DNA from: Pseudomonadota bacterium
GTDB lineage: Bacteria; Pseudomonadota; Gammaproteobacteria; Burkholderiales; Burkholderiaceae
Length of the DNA stretch: 19,189 nucleotides
Assembly (NCBI GenBank): GCA_021783435.1
Contig: JAJXUC010000069.1
Span: forward strand, 1 to 19,189
Direction: 5' to 3'
Shown in pieces: positions 1-7,627 of the stretch. Positions within the stretch are counted from its first letter, which is position 1, and every line of letters starts with the position of its first letter. The position numbers and the translations under genes were made by a program. The notes below the pieces were generated by a model that did no database searches, was not told the origin of the DNA, and was given only the letters and a program-made list of their open reading frames with translations.

Positions 1-2
1 GC

Positions 3-1460
3 ATGTCGAGCCCATGGGAAATCGTCATCGGCCTGGAAACGCACGTGCAGCTGTCCACGGCGTCCAAGATGTTCTCCGACGCGCCCACCGCGTTCGGCGC
101 CGCGCCCAACACGCAGGCCAGCGCGGTTGACCTGGCTTTGCCCGGCGCCCTGCCGGTGGCCAACCGCGCCGCGGTGGAACGCGCCATCCGCCTCGGCCTG
201 GCAGTCGGGGCGACCATCGCCCCCGTGTCGGTGTTCGCGCGCAAGAACTACTTCTACCCCGACCTGCCCAAGGGCTACCAGATCAGCCAGTTCGAGATTC
301 CCGTGGTGCAGGGCGGCCAGGTGCCCTTCCTGTTCAACGGCGAGGTACGCCGGGTCGACCTCACCCGCGCGCATCTGGAGGAGGATGCCGGCAAGTCGGT
401 ACACGGCATCAGCTTCGAGGGGCAGGACGCCACCGGCATCGACCTCAACCGCGCCGGCACGCCGCTGCTGGAGGTGGTCAGCGAGCCGGTGATGCGCAGC
501 GCGGCCGAAGCCGCCGCCTACGCCCGCGCCCTCCACGCCCTGGTGGTGTGGCTGGGCATCTGCGACGGCAACCTGCAGGAAGGCTCGTTCCGCTGCGACG
601 CCAACGTCTCGGTGCGCCGCCCCGGCGAACCGCTGGGCACACGCTGCGAGATCAAGAACCTCAACAGCTTCCGCTTCCTGGAAAAAGCCATCACCTTCGA
701 GGCGCAGCGCCAGATCGAACGCATCGAAGACGGCGGCCAGGTACGCCAGGAAACGCGCCTGTTCGACCCCGAGCGCGGCGAGACCCGCACCATGCGCACC
801 AAGGAAGATTCGCACGATTACCGCTACTTCCCCGACCCCGATCTGCCGCCGCTGACCATCGCCCCGGCATGGGTCGAAGAGGTGCGCGCCACGCTGCCCG
901 AGCTGCCCGCGCAGATGGCCGCGCGTTTCGTGCGCGACTACGCCCTGCCCGAGATCGACGCCGCCTACCTCACGCAAAGCCGCGCCCACGCCGCCTACTT
1001 CGAAGCCTGCGCCCAGGCCTGCGGCGCACCCAAGCTGGCGGCGAACTGGATCATGGGCGAACTCGCGGCCCAGCTCAATCGCGCCGAACTGGAACTCGAT
1101 GCGTCGCCCGTGGGCGCACAGCAACTGGGGCTGCTCATCATCCGCGTGCAGGATGGCACGCTGTCCGGCAAGACCGCGCGCGAGGTGTTCAGCGCGCTGT
1201 GGTCTGGCGATGGAGAAACGCGCGGCGACGTCGACGCCATCATCGAAACCCGTGGCCTGCGCCAGATCAGCGATGGCGGCGCGATCGCCGAAGCCGTGGC
1301 CGCGGTGCTGGCCGCGAACCCGAAGAACGTCGAGGAATATCGGGCTGGCAAGGCCAAGGCGCTCAATGCCCTGGTCGGCCAGGTGATGAAGGCCACCGGC
1401 GGGCGGGCCAACCCGCAGCAGGTGAGCGACGCCCTGCGCGCCGCGCTCGGAACCGCCTGA
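3..1460 (+). CDS. gatB: Aspartyl/glutamyl-tRNA(Asn/Gln) amidotransferase subunit B
   Basis: GatB binds the misacylated Glu-tRNA(Gln) or Asp-tRNA(Asn) and, with GatA and GatC in the cytoplasm, converts it to the correct amide form. The 485-residue product is full length for the family. It opens with the typical [13 protein letters not shown] stretch (residues 5-17) and carries the GatB signatures [18 protein letters not shown] (about 79-96) and [18 protein letters not shown] (about 145-162). The C-terminal third has the helical GatB/YqeY tRNA-binding domain. The ATG at base 3 gives the expected N-terminus. gatC and gatA normally lie just upstream, outside the window. It converges with the DUF4124 gene, with 27 bases between them. 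The start is only 2 bases inside the window, so its ribosome-binding site is not visible. Confidence 0.97.
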   Translation: MSSPWEIVIGLETHVQLSTASKMFSDAPTAFGAAPNTQASAVDLALPGALPVANRAAVERAIRLGLAVGATIAPVSVFARKNYFYPDLPKGYQISQFEIPVVQGGQVPFLFNGEVRRVDLTRAHLEEDAGKSVHGISFEGQDATGIDLNRAGTPLLEVVSEPVMRSAAEAAAYARALHALVVWLGICDGNLQEGSFRCDANVSVRRPGEPLGTRCEIKNLNSFRFLEKAITFEAQRQIERIEDGGQVRQETRLFDPERGETRTMRTKEDSHDYRYFPDPDLPPLTIAPAWVEEVRATLPELPAQMAARFVRDYALPEIDAAYLTQSRAHAAYFEACAQACGAPKLAANWIMGELAAQLNRAELELDASPVGAQQLGLLIIRVQDGTLSGKTAREVFSALWSGDGETRGDVDAIIETRGLRQISDGGAIAEAVAAVLAANPKNVEEYRAGKAKALNALVGQVMKATGGRANPQQVSDALRAALGTA

Positions 1461-1487
1461 CGGGCGCCTGCGCCTGGAACAATGGCG

Positions 1488-2126
1488 TCAGGGAGCGTCT
1501 GGCTCCGCGTTGGACGCCTGGTCCGCCGCCTGGCGTGCCCAAAGCGTCTTGAGGTGCGGCAACTGCTGCGTGTATTGGATCCGAATGCGTGCCATCGCCT
1601 GCTCCTGTCCGACGATCATGGACTGCTCCTGTTGCGTCAGCAACTTGTTTTCCTCGAGCTTGCTGCGCAACTCCAACGGATAGTTGCCGCCAGGGTAGAA
1701 CTGTGCCTCCTGGTCCAGCTCCTTGCGCTCCGCGCCCAGGCGCGTCAGACGCTTGCGTGCGCTGTCGATGAGCGACTTCGGCGTCTGCAGATCGCTTTGC
1801 TGGGCCGCCTCGAAAGCCGCGCGATTGGGAAAACGCAGCAACAGGGCACGATCCTCACGCTGTTTCTGGCGCTGCAGTTCCTGAGCCTTGCGCTGCTGTT
1901 GCGCGGCGGCATCCTGCTCCGCGCGCTGCGCCGGCGTCAGGATGAGCCGTCGCACGCTGCCATCGGGGTTGAGTTCCTTGCCGCCGTAGCGTAGGCATTC
2001 GCTGCTGAGATGGTCCGTCGTCACCGTCGCCCCACTCGCCGTGCGGCACACGAAGATTTCGGCCCGCGCCACCGCCGGCAGCGACGCCGCCAGCAGGGAC
2101 AGGAACAGGGCACTGCGGAGTTGCAT
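1488..2126 (-). CDS. Secreted DUF4124-type protein with coiled-coil region
   Basis: The predicted product has 212 residues. A signal peptide covers about residues 1-22 (hydrophobic core, then AVARA before EIFVC). It is followed by a short DUF4124-like segment around EIFVCRTASGATVTTDHLS with two cysteines. The middle is very rich in Gln, Arg and Glu and is probably helical or coiled coil, from about residue 55 to the end. DUF4124 proteins are exported proteins of unknown role, common in beta- and gammaproteobacteria. I chose the ATG at 2126 over one 7 codons upstream (2147) because an AGCGAGG ribosome-binding-like sequence lies about 10 bases before it and the signal peptide then starts cleanly. 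It is divergent from xth. No catalytic residues are recognisable. Confidence 0.75.
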   Translation of the reverse strand: MQLRSALFLSLLAASLPAVARAEIFVCRTASGATVTTDHLSSECLRYGGKELNPDGSVRRLILTPAQRAEQDAAAQQQRKAQELQRQKQREDRALLLRFPNRAAFEAAQQSDLQTPKSLIDSARKRLTRLGAERKELDQEAQFYPGGNYPLELRSKLEENKLLTQQEQSMIVGQEQAMARIRIQYTQQLPHLKTLWARQAADQASNAEPDAP

Positions 2127-2311
2127 CGACCAATCGCCTCGCTTCATGGGCCAACATCAAACGTCATGCGGATCGGCCCGGCTGGCGCTTGCTCGACCGC
2201 TACCACCTCGAACAGGCGCTATTGCAGCAGAATGCCGCCCATCGCGCACGCCGCGTCTGCCGGGGACCGATCCGCATAGTCTAGGGCAGCCGGCTTCCTA
2301 AAATCCGCCCC

Positions 2312-3121
2312 ATGAACTCCACACCGCTGCGCATCACCACGCTCAATCTCAACGGCATCCGCTCCGCCGCCAGCAAAGGGGTGGACGCCTGGCTGCATGA
2401 ACACGCGCGCCCCGATTGGCTGTGCGTGCAGGAACTCAAGGCGCTGGACACCGACATGAAGCCCGAACTGCGCACCCTCGGCGGGCTGCAGGGCGCGTTC
2501 CACCATGCCGAGAAGGCCGGCTACAGCGGCGTCGGCCTGTATTTCCGGCACGAGCCCGATGCCTTGCGCATCGGCTTCGGCGCCTCTGAATTCGATGCCG
2601 AGGGCCGCTATGTGGAGGCGCGCTACCGCTTGCCGGGCGGCATGCAGCTCGCCCTGGTGTCGGTGTATTTTCCGTCCGGCTCCAGTTCGGAAGAACGCCA
2701 ACAGGCCAAGTTTCGCTTCCTCGCCGTGTTCGAGGAGCATCTGAAAGCGCTCAAGGCGCAGGGCGAGGTGATCCTGTGCGGAGACGTGAACATCGCGCAC
2801 AAGGAAATCGACCTGAAGAACTGGAAGGGCAACCTCAAGAACAGCGGTTTCCTGCCCGAGGAGCGATCCTGGATGAGCCATGTGCTCGACGATCTCGGCT
2901 ATGTCGACGTGTTCCGCGCCCTCAATCCCGCGCCCGACCAGTACACCTGGTGGAGCAACCGCGGTCAGGCACGCGCGAAGAACGTCGGCTGGCGCATCGA
3001 CTACCACCTCGCCACGCCCGGTGTCGCGGCATTGGCGCAGCCCGGCAGCGAAGCCATCTACACCGCCGAGCGCTTTTCCGACCACGCCCCGCTGTCCATC
3101 GACTACGCGTTGCCGTTCTGA
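2312..3121 (+). CDS. xth: Exodeoxyribonuclease III (AP endonuclease family)
   Basis: Exonuclease III cuts DNA at abasic sites and removes 3' blocking groups in base-excision repair. The 269-residue protein spans the whole endonuclease/exonuclease/phosphatase fold. The expected active-site elements are visible: N12 in LNLNG, E41 in VQELK, Y119 in SVYFPSG, D158 and N160 in CGDVN, D230 in WRIDY, and the final D257-H258 pair in FSDHAPL. The length and the RAKNVGWRIDYHL block match the ExoIII subgroup found in proteobacteria. The ATG at 2312 starts directly with the first beta-strand. It stands alone: the DUF4124 gene upstream is divergent, and 242 non-coding bases separate it from the next gene. 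Confidence 0.95.
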   Translation: MNSTPLRITTLNLNGIRSAASKGVDAWLHEHARPDWLCVQELKALDTDMKPELRTLGGLQGAFHHAEKAGYSGVGLYFRHEPDALRIGFGASEFDAEGRYVEARYRLPGGMQLALVSVYFPSGSSSEERQQAKFRFLAVFEEHLKALKAQGEVILCGDVNIAHKEIDLKNWKGNLKNSGFLPEERSWMSHVLDDLGYVDVFRALNPAPDQYTWWSNRGQARAKNVGWRIDYHLATPGVAALAQPGSEAIYTAERFSDHAPLSIDYALPF

Positions 3122-3363
3122 AGCCGGACTGGTCATTCCATGCAGGCAAGCGGCGACCCGTTCGGTACGGCCCACGTGGCGCCCACAGCGGGCGCGAACG
3201 CGACCGTCCATACCGACACCCCAAGACGACCCTCGTTCAGCCGCAGGGCAGGGGGTTGCGACACCTGCGACCAGGCGCCCGGCATACGTCGGCTCGCACG
3301 GTTGTTCGACGCAGGTCGCGGCGATGGACAATGCGCGGAGCCCCCAAGCCCGCAACCATCCCC

Positions 3364-3945
3364 ATGTCCATCGACCCTCTGGATCCCCGCCGCACCGCGC
3401 TGCTCATCATGGATGTGCAGCCCGGCATCGTGGCGCTCTACCCTGACGCGACCGAAACGTTTCTCACCCGCTTGGACAAGTTGGCCGGCGCGGCACGGGC
3501 TGCCGGCGTCAAGGTGATCTACGTGGTGGTTTCCTTCCGGCCAGGGCATCCCGAGATCAGCCCCAGAAATCTTGGTTTTTCGCGGGTGAAGGAGAGCGAC
3601 AGATTGGTCGATCAGCGTGTTCACGCACGCGTCGCGCCGCAGCCGGGCGACGTCGTCGTTGTCAAGCGCCGGGTTTCGGCTTTCTCGGGTTCCGACCTGA
3701 AGATCGTCTTGCGCAGCCACGACGTCCAGCATCTGATCCTTTCGGGCATCGCAACCTCGGGCGTCGTGCTGTCGACGCTGCGTCAGGCGGCCGACGCCGA
3801 CTACCGCTTGACCGTCCTCGCCGACTGCTGCCTCGACGCCGACGCGGAAGTTCACGACGTGCTGATCAACAAAATCTTTCCGCGCCAGGCGACGGTGACG
3901 ACGGCTGACGCACTCATTGGCGCACTCGAAGCAAGCCGCGTCTGA
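3364..3945 (+). CDS. Isochorismatase-like (cysteine hydrolase fold) protein lacking the nucleophilic cysteine
   Basis: This 193-residue protein has the isochorismatase-like fold: a first strand with the catalytic aspartate (D17 in LLIMDVQP), a conserved lysine (K101 in VVVKRRVSAF) and the GIATSGVVLSTLR turn (128-140), which matches the family motif GxxTxxCVxxTxR. At the position normally held by the nucleophilic cysteine this protein has valine (V134). The nearby C155-C156 pair lies in a different place. Some isochorismatases (EntB type) also work without that cysteine by vinyl-ether hydrolysis, so the protein may still be a hydrolase, but the substrate cannot be predicted. The frame is open much further upstream. 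The ATG at 3364 is chosen because the domain begins there and the upstream stretch overlaps xth. It converges with the methyltransferase gene. Confidence 0.85.
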   Translation: MSIDPLDPRRTALLIMDVQPGIVALYPDATETFLTRLDKLAGAARAAGVKVIYVVVSFRPGHPEISPRNLGFSRVKESDRLVDQRVHARVAPQPGDVVVVKRRVSAFSGSDLKIVLRSHDVQHLILSGIATSGVVLSTLRQAADADYRLTVLADCCLDADAEVHDVLINKIFPRQATVTTADALIGALEASRV

Positions 3946-4039
3946 GCACGGCGCCAGGATTGTCCCGGTCCGCGATTTGGCGGGGCGTCAATGCAATCGA
4001 GGTGCCGGCATGCCCGCGGACTTTCAGCTTCGCGCTGAC

Positions 4040-4873
4040 TCAGCTTCCTTCTGCCGGCGCTGGCGGCCCGCCGCTGTCGCTCGCCGATTCGGCAACGGCC
4101 TTGCGCGCAGCGTGGAATCCGACCATTCCGCCCCAAACGCTTTTTCGACAGTGAACATCCGAAAATCCGCACAAACCAAGCACGTCGGATAACTCGTCTG
4201 GGGTATAGAAATGATGGATCGCGTCGCTGAAATAGGTGCCGCAATTGCGCGCCGCAGCGGAAGATCCAAAAGCCGAAGCCGTCAAGGCCACGGATATCCT
4301 GAGAAAGCGGAGATATAACCACTCGACGGTGCGGTGAGTCGGGCGGAGCATGTCGCAATGGTAGAACCTGCCGTTGGGTTTGAGCACGCGGTAGATTTCA
4401 GGAAATACCTTGTCGAGCTGCAAATGCCGCGACGCGGCCTGGAGCGTGACCACGTCGAAAGAATTGTCGGCAAACGGAAGTTCATGCACATCATGAATCA
4501 GGCTTTCAATGCGGACCTGATTCCGCTTGGCAAGAACCTGCCCCTGTCGTTGCATTTCACGGCTGCGATCGACAGCAGTCACATGGATGTCGGGTTGTTT
4601 CTTGAGCAGACGAAGGCCAATGTCATTGGTGCCAGCCGCAACATCGAGGACATGATCGCCAGGTTTCAGAATGATGGAGCGGACGAACTGCCAGACCCAT
4701 ATTTCCCAGACCCCTAAACTTGCAACAATATTGCCTTTTCGATAATAAATGGGAACGTCCTGAAAAACCTGGGGAACGCTTTTTTCCCAAATCTCGTGAA
4801 AATGCAACCGGCGCACGTTCTCACGCTGTTGGAACCAATCCAGGCGCATTGACGAAACTGCACTTCGCTCCAT
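4040..4873 (-). CDS. UbiE/COQ5-like class I SAM-dependent methyltransferase
   Basis: The 277-residue protein has a Rossmann-type methyltransferase domain. Motif I is VLDVAAGTND (75-84), the acidic residue after strand 2 is D102 in TAVDRS, and the UbiE-like blocks HDVHELPFADNSFD (about 128-140) and EIYRVLKPNGRFYHCDML (159-176) follow. This resembles UbiE/MenG quinone C-methyltransferases. However, it departs from the usual family signatures after motif I and has a longer N-terminal helix-rich part and a Ser/Pro-rich tail, so a paralogue with another small-molecule or quinone substrate is more likely than the housekeeping UbiE. The ATG at 4873 has AAAAAGG 8 bases upstream and is preferred to a GTG 3 codons earlier. 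The gene and its upstream DNA are visibly AT-richer than the neighbours, which suggests a separate origin. Confidence 0.85.
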   Translation of the reverse strand: MERSAVSSMRLDWFQQRENVRRLHFHEIWEKSVPQVFQDVPIYYRKGNIVASLGVWEIWVWQFVRSIILKPGDHVLDVAAGTNDIGLRLLKKQPDIHVTAVDRSREMQRQGQVLAKRNQVRIESLIHDVHELPFADNSFDVVTLQAASRHLQLDKVFPEIYRVLKPNGRFYHCDMLRPTHRTVEWLYLRFLRISVALTASAFGSSAAARNCGTYFSDAIHHFYTPDELSDVLGLCGFSDVHCRKSVWGGMVGFHAARKAVAESASDSGGPPAPAEGS

Positions 4874-5220
4874 TGCAAACACCTTTTTCTTGGCGCCGAA
4901 AACCGAATTCCGTTCCCATTTTTACGGCAGGGCGCATGTTGATCAACGTGGCCTGTCGCGTGTTGCCGCGTACAAGGCGAAGTCAAAAACGCGTTTTCTT
5001 TGTAATACCACGCAGCAAATGCTGGCTTGACGGGAATCAACTGCGGCGTCGACATTGCGTTGACCACGGGCAGATGTTGCCCGGGACGGACACAAAGCCG
5101 ACCCTGGATGATTGATTCCGGGAACGTGAAGAATCTGCGCTTTCGCGCATCGGCGGTTCCGCCGTGTCTCGCATCGGGTGTTCAATATCGGGCACCCCCA
5201 CAACTTCATGCCATCGATCC
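4874..5220. other. Gene-free divergent intergenic region
   Basis: About 350 bases lie between the divergent methyltransferase and metallo-beta-lactamase-fold genes. The part next to the methyltransferase is AT-rich for this genome. No open frame here looks like a protein, and no tRNA or other RNA gene is recognisable. The only clear structure is a 12-base palindrome at 4986-4997. Both flanking genes must take their promoters from here unless they are transcribed from further away. Confidence 0.6.
4986..4997. repeat. Perfect 12-base palindrome AAAACGCGTTTT
   Basis: The sequence AAAACGCGTTTT is an exact palindrome, with an A before it and a C after it. It sits about 110 bases upstream of the methyltransferase start in a divergent promoter region, where a dimeric regulator could bind. 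No loop separates the arms, so it is not a hairpin or terminator. The function is unknown and chance cannot be excluded. Confidence 0.4.
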
Positions 5221-5859
5221 ATGCTGCGCTACCGCATCATTCCCGTCACGCCCTTCGCGCAAAACTGCTGTCTTCTCTGGGACGGTACCACGCGCGAGGC
5301 GGTGCTCACCGACCCAGGCGGCGACCTGGAGCGCGTGCTGGGCATCGTGGCCCAGGAAGGCGTCAGACTTGTGGCTGTCTGGCTCACGCATGCCCACATC
5401 GATCATGCCGGGGCGGCAGCCGAGGCCGCTCGCCGCATGAACGTGCCCATCATCGGGCCGCACCCCGGAGATCAGTTCTGGATCGACGCGCTGCCGGAAC
5501 AGTCCAAGATGTTCGGCTTTCCCGGTGCCGAAACCTTCACGCCGGACCGCTGGCTGCACGATGGCGACCAGCTGCAGCTCGGCACGCTGCGCTTCGACGT
5601 GCGCCACTGCCCCGGTCACACGCCGGGCCACGTGGTGTTTCACCAGCCCGAGGCGCGGCGCTGCTGGGTAGGGGATGTGTTGTTCGCCGGCTCCATCGGC
5701 CGCACCGACTTTCCGGGCGGCAACCACCGGCAGCTGATCGACAGCATCACGCACAAGCTCTGGCCGATGGGAGACGACACCGTGTTCATCCCGGGCCACG
5801 GCCCCGAGTCCACTTTTGGCGAGGAGCGCCGTAGCAATCCCTTTGTCGGCGGCACCTGA
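5221..5859 (+). CDS. MBL-fold metallohydrolase, YcbL / glyoxalase II-like
   Basis: The 212-residue protein is a complete metallo-beta-lactamase-fold hydrolase. Metal ligands are visible in order: H57, H59, D61 and H62 in THAHIDH; H133 in CPGHTPGH; D152 in WVGDVLF; and H193 in IPGHGP. The GSIGRTDFPGG block (158-167) and the short length without the C-terminal glyoxalase II substrate domain match the YcbL group of type II glyoxalase-like enzymes, which act on thioester-type substrates such as S-lactoylglutathione or on unknown thioesters. It is cytoplasmic, with no signal peptide. The ATG at 5221 is chosen because the first beta-strand (MLRYRIIPVTPFAQNCCLL) begins there. The frame is open for 19 more codons upstream, but those residues do not resemble the family. 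It converges with the cytochrome b561 gene. Confidence 0.92.
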   Translation: MLRYRIIPVTPFAQNCCLLWDGTTREAVLTDPGGDLERVLGIVAQEGVRLVAVWLTHAHIDHAGAAAEAARRMNVPIIGPHPGDQFWIDALPEQSKMFGFPGAETFTPDRWLHDGDQLQLGTLRFDVRHCPGHTPGHVVFHQPEARRCWVGDVLFAGSIGRTDFPGGNHRQLIDSITHKLWPMGDDTVFIPGHGPESTFGEERRSNPFVGGT

Positions 5860-5883
5860 ACCTCCGACGGCCCAGCCTGCCGC

Positions 5884-6474
5884 TCAATGCGGCTTCTTGC
5901 GCCCGGTGATCATCGCGAGCGGCAACCACTGCCTGCTGCGCAGGCCCGCCAGGGCGACGCCTGACAGGTGCAGGCCCACGAGGAGCCATACCGAGTCCAC
6001 GAGCCCTGCATGCATGCTTTCCAGGGCGTCATCGCCCCAGAAGCGCTCCAAGGTCAGCAGATGACCACTGATCGCCACGCCGCCGAGCAGGCTCATCATG
6101 ACCACGATGGCCCAGGCCGCGAGCGGGTTGTAGCCAAGGCTCAGCGGAGCGTCGCCTCGCACCAGTTGCCGTGCGTAATGCAACGCCCGGCACGGGGACA
6201 CGACGAAGTTCGCAAAACGCCAGTCGCGTGGGCCGATGACTCCATAGGCCAGACGCCACGCCAACATGGCCGCCAATCCATACCCCAGCCATTGATGCGG
6301 CTGGCGCCAGACCGGCTCGACCAACCAGGCCGCCGTGCAACCGACTGCCAGCGCCCAGTGGTAGATCCGCATCGGCCAAGGCACGAGAGCCGCGTTTGCC
6401 GCCGGGCACCGCATACCAGAAACAGCGCTTCGAGCGTGGCTTTGCCCGGCCCGGATTTGCCGCTTCTGTTTCAT
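5884..6474 (-). CDS. Cytochrome b561-type membrane dihaem protein
   Basis: This 196-residue inner-membrane protein has four hydrophobic helices (about residues 36-56, 61-82, 117-140 and 155-178). Histidines are placed as in hydrogenase-type b561 cytochromes: H39 in MRIYHW, H60 in the second helix region, H155 and H169. Such proteins pass electrons between the quinone pool and periplasmic or membrane partners. The gene starts 28 bases after the PepSY gene on the same strand, so the two probably form an operon under the same Fur-box candidate. The start is uncertain. The ATG at 6474 gives a 20-residue basic, Ser-rich extension, while the ATG at 6414 (residue 21) would start just before the first helix; neither has a strong ribosome-binding site. 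Confidence 0.85.
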   Translation of the reverse strand: MKQKRQIRAGQSHARSAVSGMRCPAANAALVPWPMRIYHWALAVGCTAAWLVEPVWRQPHQWLGYGLAAMLAWRLAYGVIGPRDWRFANFVVSPCRALHYARQLVRGDAPLSLGYNPLAAWAIVVMMSLLGGVAISGHLLTLERFWGDDALESMHAGLVDSVWLLVGLHLSGVALAGLRSRQWLPLAMITGRKKPH

Positions 6475-6502
6475 CTTGGGCGGACCGGATGACCGCGCAG
6501 GC

Positions 6503-6796
6503 TCAACGCCGCTCTTGCTTCACGATCTTCCCGCGCACCGGATCGAAGTAGATCTCGACCTTGGCGCCGGTTTTGTCCTGGCCATAAATTTCGTAGCAGT
6601 GGCCTGTCGTGATCTTGAACTTTGCGACGACATAACCTTGCTGCTTGAGCTGGGCCTGGAACTTGGCGGCGTCCATCCACTTCGACGCAGGCTCCTGGGT
6701 GCACTGCGGGCCGGCCCAGGCCGCTGCGGAAAACAACCCAAGAACCGCAGCGAGCCGTGCGCGACGGACGGGAAAAAATGTGGGGAAGCGCATCAT
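6503..6796 (-). CDS. Periplasmic PepSY-domain protein
   Basis: The 97-residue product has a signal peptide (about 1-28, ending AAAWA before GPQC). A single PepSY-like domain follows, of the short type, recognisable from AKFQAQLKQQGYVVAKFKI, the GHCYEIYGQDKTGAKVEIYFDP block and the final GKIVKQERR. Two cysteines (C32 and C66) could form a disulfide in the periplasm. Single-domain PepSY proteins often accompany b-type cytochromes, and the next gene here encodes one. AGGA lies about 11 bases before the first ATG at 6796; the next codon is also ATG (6793) and could be the true start. A strong Fur-box candidate lies about 33 bases upstream. Confidence 0.85.
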   Translation of the reverse strand: MMRFPTFFPVRRARLAAVLGLFSAAAWAGPQCTQEPASKWMDAAKFQAQLKQQGYVVAKFKITTGHCYEIYGQDKTGAKVEIYFDPVRGKIVKQERR

Positions 6797-6828
6797 GGCA
6801 TGTCATTCCTGGTGACTTGTGGTTACCA

Positions 6829-6847
6829 AATGATAAACATTCTTATT
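6829..6847 (-). promoter_or_regulatory. Putative Fur box upstream of PepSY-cytochrome b561
   Basis: On the - strand the 19 bases read AATAAGAATGTTTATCATT. Against the classical inverted repeat AATGATAATNATTATCATT this leaves three mismatches in 18 defined positions. The site is followed 33 bases later by the PepSY start codon. A TATCAT -10 candidate lies inside the box, and TTGCTT, 19 bases upstream of it, could be the -35. A bound Fur dimer would then cover the promoter, giving repression when iron is plentiful. This is pattern matching by eye; no other gene lies on the + side close enough to be the target. Confidence 0.6.
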
Positions 6848-6942
6848 CGTAACCAAGCAAAGCCCCTACGACGCCTGGGCCCACACTTCCCGAACTTCGA
6901 GATCTGTCGGCGCGTCCGCCTCGCGAAGGCGGCACGTGGCGA

Positions 6943-7350
6943 TCAACCCTGCACGCGCAAGTCGCTCATCACCAGCTTCACGCCCTTCACGGCCTGCGCC
7001 TCACGCACAGCGCGCGCTGCCTCGGACGCGTCGGCAACATCCCCACTCAAACGTACGACACCTTTGCGGGTCTCGACATGGATCTTGAGGCTTTTGAGCG
7101 CCTCGTCCCTGAACAGCACGGTCTTGACCTTGGCGGTGATGACCGAATCGCCCACGAGCTTGGCGGCGCTATGCGCGGAGGACTGTTCCGGCTTGGCCAG
7201 CGGAGCTTCGGGTTGGGTGACGGTGGCTGATGGCGACTCCGTCTCGCCCTGCAGTCCAGCGGCCTGGGCGCGCATGCTGCCCATGGCCAATAAAAACACG
7301 GTAGCCCCAGTGGCGGGGAGAATTTTGCCGAGGCGGGAGTTGGTGTTCAT
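6943..7350 (-). CDS. Periplasmic BON-domain protein (OsmY-like)
   Basis: The 135-residue protein has a signal peptide (about 1-30, with RAQA before AGLQ), a Pro/Glu/Ser-rich linker (about 31-58) and one BON domain (about 62-135). The domain pattern is clear: VGDSVITAKVKTVLFRDEAL, then IHVETRKGVVRLSGDVADASEA, then the closing strand. BON domains in exported proteins bind membranes or lipids and are often induced by osmotic or envelope stress, as in OsmY. OsmY has two BON domains; this protein has one. The ATG at 7350 is preceded by AAGGAG at 7 bases, a strong ribosome-binding site. The frame stays open 38 codons upstream, but that stretch looks non-coding. Confidence 0.9.
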   Translation of the reverse strand: MNTNSRLGKILPATGATVFLLAMGSMRAQAAGLQGETESPSATVTQPEAPLAKPEQSSAHSAAKLVGDSVITAKVKTVLFRDEALKSLKIHVETRKGVVRLSGDVADASEAARAVREAQAVKGVKLVMSDLRVQG

Positions 7351-7591
7351 GCGTGCTCCTTGATGGTCGAAATGGCCAGCAGCTGCGTCGCTGCTGCGCA
7401 TCGTTGTGCAATGCGCGTGCCAGAGGTCTGGAACCCCAGCCCGATCAAAGACTTGCGTTTTCAAGCACCACCATCCGGCGTGGCTTGAACTGCGCGCCGG
7501 GCTTCATGCTGCGGTTTTCGCCCGGAAATGTCGCCCATGCCCGACAAGCGGCGAGGACAAAGCCGCAGAGCGTTGAATGCATGGTGTTCTA

Positions 7592-7613
7592 CACGTCGCC
7601 ATGCGGCGACATG
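7592..7613. other. Hairpin-forming inverted repeat downstream of pyrE
   Basis: CACGTCGCC (7592-7600) and GGCGACATG (7605-7613) form a 9-base-pair stem, with one G-U pair in RNA, around a 4-base loop. It begins 14 bases beyond the pyrE stop and could end the - strand transcript. No run of T follows on either strand, so it is not a textbook intrinsic terminator. It may act with Rho or simply protect the mRNA 3' end. Confidence 0.4.
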
Positions 7614-7627
7614 CGATGTGCGGGCGT

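Noticed and set aside
2219..3355. Long - strand open frame opposite xth
   Set aside because: The exonuclease III frame has all active-site residues; the opposite frame has no recognisable domain.
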